A stretch of DNA of 24,181 bases from Candidatus Poseidoniales archaeon (GTDB taxonomy: Archaea > Thermoplasmatota > Poseidoniia > Poseidoniales > Poseidoniaceae). Positions 21,608 to 24,181 of the stretch are shown one piece after another. The stretch spans positions 1-24,181 of the forward strand of contig QXYA01000096.1 in assembly GCA_009887135.1 (NCBI GenBank), read 5' to 3'. The number at the start of each line of letters is the position of its first letter. The first letter of the stretch is position 1. The notes beneath the pieces were generated by a model. It did not search any database. It saw only the letters and a program-made list of their open reading frames with translations, and was not told the origin of the DNA. A program made the translations under genes and the position numbers.

Positions 21608-22543
21608 TTAGTTTGAATGAAAAGCCAGTGGTAGACGGCCTATTTCCATCCATTCAAGGTGCAGAAGAGTTTTCATTTCTGTTTTCGCAGCTTGCCTCCA
21701 ACGCTTTCTCATTGTGCGTTCTGCAACCCGGCTTGGCGATGGAGGCGAGGAAAAGTGATTGAATTCATTAATCGAATCAGGAATTGGGCAATCTTGCCAC
21801 TCAACGCCCCAAAGAATGAGCCATTCCGGAGGGGCGACACCAAAGTCAACATCGATTTCAGGATTATCGATTGCAGATTTCACTTCCTCAGGAGTTATTT
21901 CACCAAGCGCCATTTGCTGTATGGCCATAGCAGTTCGTCGAACTTGATTCCAAAGGAATGCTTCTCCTATAATCTCGAAGCCAACTGTCCTTCCATCAAC
22001 AACCCAAGGGGTGCAAGAAAGAATAGTACGTATAGGGTTTTTTCCAGGTTCAAGGCGTGCGAAATTTGTAGCATTGTAGGTCCCTTCAAACAGTGAGAGC
22101 CATTCGGAAAGAACATCTCCAGGGTCTTTCCAAAATTCAATCCCTTCCAATCTGTAGCGATAAATTCGGTGAAGAGCGATACGTGGATTCCAATCAAATT
22201 CAACCTCTCGTACATCGAGGAAAGCGATATCGTTCGGAAGTAAATCATCTACTGCTCGAATAAATTTTCGAGGAGTGATACTTTCCCACAAATCACTTGC
22301 AATCCGTACAGTCCCGCCATTAACCCTAACATGAACTCCAGCATCTGTACGGCTTGAAAGAACGAGATTATGTTCTTCCTCAGTTTTTGAAATCCATCCA
22401 AGTGTCTGAAAAACACGTATCAACTCACCTTGAACTGTGATGACATCAGGTTGAATTTGGCTACCATGATATGAATCACCAAGATAGCCGATTCGAAAAT
22501 GCAGACGTGTTTCTGCATCCAACATTGAGTTCGCCTCAGTCAT
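21608..22543 (-). CDS. truA: tRNA pseudouridine synthase TruA
   Basis: TruA makes pseudouridine in the anticodon stem-loop of tRNAs (positions 38-40). The catalytic motif SSRTDAGVHV carries the nucleophile Asp67 when counted from 22543. Other family marks are the N-terminal RIGYLGDSYHGSQIQP, the NPRIALHRIYRYRL strand, the ATNFAR block and GEAFLWNQVRRT near the C-terminal third. The product is 311 aa, longer than the roughly 265 aa of bacterial TruA, due to a basic C-terminal tail (ERTMRKRWRQAAK). The start at 22543 overlaps the TPR-gene stop by 8 nt. A further ATG at 22525 with GAGG upstream is a reasonable alternative; the upstream TTG at 22594 is not needed. Last gene of a three-gene unit. 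Confidence 0.93.
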   Translation of the reverse strand: MTEANSMLDAETRLHFRIGYLGDSYHGSQIQPDVITVQGELIRVFQTLGWISKTEEEHNLVLSSRTDAGVHVRVNGGTVRIASDLWESITPRKFIRAVDDLLPNDIAFLDVREVEFDWNPRIALHRIYRYRLEGIEFWKDPGDVLSEWLSLFEGTYNATNFARLEPGKNPIRTILSCTPWVVDGRTVGFEIIGEAFLWNQVRRTAMAIQQMALGEITPEEVKSAIDNPEIDVDFGVAPPEWLILWGVEWQDCPIPDSINEFNHFSSPPSPSRVAERTMRKRWRQAAKTEMKTLLHLEWMEIGRLPLAFHSN

Positions 22544-23054
22544 CGCTTCCGAGGACTTCGATGGCTTCTTCTGGAGTGAACCCGAGTCCGCCAACAGCCC
22601 AAATAAGAGCTTGCTTGAGCCATGGTTGAATTGTTGGTGCCTTTCGTGAAGGATCCATTACTTCAATCGCATCTACGAGATTGCGACTTGCTTGATAGAG
22701 TGCATCATCGACTGGAATATCTTCAATTTCTAGTTTCTTTGCGTATCGTTGGAATTCTTTTACTGCGACAGGGACACGTCGGCATTCAAGAGCAAAAGAT
22801 GCAAAATCAGCGATGTACTCAACATTTTCTTCATCGAGTTGCATTGCTTTCTTGTAGGACATCATGATCTTACCACCTGGTACAACGTCCTCTTGAGATT
22901 CCATGTTTAGCATGTTTGCAAATTCTGCAAAGGTGTGATGCAGGTTAGCATTATCCTTGTTTGAACGTAATTTAGAATCGAGGTTATCTACTGCACCTTT
23001 CAAGTCACCTGAACGGAACAATTCGATTGCTTCAGCCATTATCTCGTCACTCAT
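22536..23054 (-). CDS. TPR-like helical repeat protein
   Basis: This 172-aa soluble protein is made of short helical pairs. At least two stretches fit tetratricopeptide-like repeats: residues 4-37 (MAEAIELFRSGDLKGAVDNL) and about 64-98 (SYKKAMQLDEENVEYIADFA). The C-terminus (LKQALIWAVGGLGFTPEEAI) is unlike a TPR and may be a separate helical cap. Such repeats mediate protein-protein contacts; the partner is unknown. An SD-like GGAGAGAGG lies just before the ATG at 23054. It sits between the PH-domain membrane protein (51 nt upstream) and truA (8-nt overlap), so it is expressed with them. I cannot assign a specific function. Confidence 0.75.
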   Translation of the reverse strand: MSDEIMAEAIELFRSGDLKGAVDNLDSKLRSNKDNANLHHTFAEFANMLNMESQEDVVPGGKIMMSYKKAMQLDEENVEYIADFASFALECRRVPVAVKEFQRYAKKLEIEDIPVDDALYQASRNLVDAIEVMDPSRKAPTIQPWLKQALIWAVGGLGFTPEEAIEVLGSDD

Positions 23055-23105
23055 TTTCCTCTCTCCGTTTCAATGGACAAACAATTGGCTTTTGAACACA
23101 GCGGT

Positions 23106-24137
23106 TCAGTCTTGTCCTTCTTCTCGAGTTAAAATATCAGCAAGGTTGTCCAATTTTGTCGACTGGCTATGCTTTTTATGCATCTCGTTAAGCAACGTCT
23201 TGGTATCTTCCCAACCACGGATTTTGAAGAAACAGTGCTTTGGATCTGGACGGACTGTTCGAATTGTTCGTTGATAAAACATGAGAGCAAAGAAGGACCG
23301 AATAATGCTCTTCCCAGCCTTTTCGACATTGCCATCGTTCTCGTTTGTTGATACACTTGGAGAAATCCCAATGCCTCCACCAACAGATTCCTCTACTATT
23401 CCAACACCGGAATCTGTGAGAATTGTCAATGTAGCGTATCCCGTTATTGTACCAACTGGTGTTCGTTCGACTTGAACTTCAGAGATACGGTCGAATAGGA
23501 TTCGACGATGTGCACGACTTAGTAGAAATGCATGCTTGAAGATAACAGCATTGCTTGTGATCGCATAATCGAAACTTCGTTGATAATAGAATACAAGCCC
23601 CCAAAAGGCAAGATTCAAGGCAATTCCAGCAAACAAGAAATTGTATTCAAAGCCCAGGAAAGGCTCAACATCGGTATCCGAGAACAAATCTCGAATCAAT
23701 GCGATGAGACCATCGATTTGAATAAGCACAGGGAGAAGTGTAGCGATGAGTAGCCAAACAGTCACCCACTTGCCAGATGTAGATGAATTCAACATTCGAT
23801 TAAACCAGGTAATTGAAGCCATAACAAGGACAAAGCCAAATGGTAACTTGGAACCTCCAAGTCCCATGAGCCAAACAATTGCCTTAGCGATACCACCTGA
23901 ATCATCATTAACCAACATGTCTGGTTTCCAAAAGAGAAGATGTACACCGAAAACAAGTAATCCAAGAACATACATGTTAAGGAAACCAACTCCGCTTGGT
24001 TGCTTTGTGAGCAGTACTTCTTCTCCTTCGATCAACTTGAAGCGACTTTTCATCGCTTCTTGATCATTAGCCTTGGTTTTTTCATCAGAATCTGGTTGAA
24101 CAGTTGGTTCTTCAGTTACCTCAGTGTCTTCACTCAT
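23106..24137 (-). CDS. Membrane protein with bacterial PH-like domain (bPH2/DUF304-like)
   Basis: This 343-aa protein starts with an acidic disordered tail (1-30) and has about four membrane helices (near 52-70, 84-110, 125-148 and 164-184). A cytoplasmic domain follows at about 186-245: FDYAITSNAVIFKHAF, then HRRILFDRISEVQVERTP and GYATLTILTDSG. That order is the signature of the bacterial PH-like domain PF03703/DUF304. A Gly/Ser-rich loop and an alpha-helical tail close the protein. The function of such proteins is poorly known; membrane stress or envelope maintenance roles are proposed for some bacterial relatives. GAGG lies 9 nt before the ATG at 24137. It is the first gene visible of the unit leading to truA; the promoter may lie beyond the window edge. 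Confidence 0.75.
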   Translation of the reverse strand: MSEDTEVTEEPTVQPDSDEKTKANDQEAMKSRFKLIEGEEVLLTKQPSGVGFLNMYVLGLLVFGVHLLFWKPDMLVNDDSGGIAKAIVWLMGLGGSKLPFGFVLVMASITWFNRMLNSSTSGKWVTVWLLIATLLPVLIQIDGLIALIRDLFSDTDVEPFLGFEYNFLFAGIALNLAFWGLVFYYQRSFDYAITSNAVIFKHAFLLSRAHRRILFDRISEVQVERTPVGTITGYATLTILTDSGVGIVEESVGGGIGISPSVSTNENDGNVEKAGKSIIRSFFALMFYQRTIRTVRPDPKHCFFKIRGWEDTKTLLNEMHKKHSQSTKLDNLADILTREEGQD

Positions 24138-24181
24138 ATCTATGCCTCAAAGTTCTCTTGTCATACTGGGTCATAAGTCCT

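Noticed and set aside
22544..22594. Longer TruA starting with TTG at 22594
   Set aside because: The added 17 residues are Ser/Lys-rich and lie inside the TPR gene. The ATG at 22543 gives a usual short stop-start overlap.
1..24181. tRNA, rRNA, CRISPR arrays, insertion sequences or attachment sites
   Set aside because: All gaps are at most about 130 bases. No cloverleaf, spaced direct repeats, transposase motif or terminal inverted repeats were found by reading.

Overview
The window reads as a compact archaeal chromosome segment, most likely from a surface-ocean euryarchaeon of the Marine Group II / Poseidoniales type. That placement is an inference. It rests on an archaeal-type NMN adenylyltransferase (NadM), a DRG-family GTPase with a TGS domain, a GH57 amylopullulanase-like enzyme, TATA-like boxes about 25 nt before several start codons that lack Shine-Dalgarno (SD) sequences, and surface proteins built as signal peptide, ectodomain and C-terminal membrane anchor with many acidic residues and N-x-S/T sequons. 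There are 19 protein genes. No gene-free stretch exceeds about 130 bases, and I see no tRNA, rRNA, insertion sequence, CRISPR array or phage gene.

Left part (1-6708) is housekeeping: the start of a lipoprotein gene running off the left edge; a radical SAM protein and PdxT (vitamin B6 synthesis) on the minus strand; a class V aminotransferase with NadM on the plus strand; an unrecognised 238-aa protein with GrpE on the minus strand; and a DRG GTPase with a DoxX-like membrane protein on the plus strand.

Centre (6709-21547) is one alpha-glucan (starch/glycogen/maltodextrin) utilisation island of about 15 kb. A 1488-aa membrane-anchored GH57 enzyme (minus) diverges from a MalQ-type 4-alpha-glucanotransferase and an alpha-glucan phosphorylase (plus) across a 51-bp gap holding one A/T box. 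Convergent with the phosphorylase is a four-gene minus-strand operon: a substrate-binding protein fused to a MalF-like permease, a MalG-like permease with an extra membrane domain, a short MalK-like ATPase, and a membrane-anchored GH13 alpha-amylase. The inferred flow is: the two surface enzymes cut polymer outside the cell, the fused-receptor ABC transporter imports the oligosaccharides, and MalQ plus phosphorylase convert them to glucose-1-phosphate and glucose in the cytoplasm. No regulator, phosphoglucomutase or glucokinase is in the window.

Right part (21608-24137) is a minus-strand operon of a four-helix membrane protein with a bacterial-PH-like domain, a TPR-like protein and the tRNA pseudouridine synthase TruA.

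The most notable items are the receptor-permease fusion and the other departures from the standard CUT1 transporter plan: the ATPase lacks the C-terminal regulatory domain and the MalG subunit carries about four additional helices. All three convergent gene pairs abut or overlap with no spacer. The first genes of several units appear leaderless, while operon-internal genes have SD sequences.
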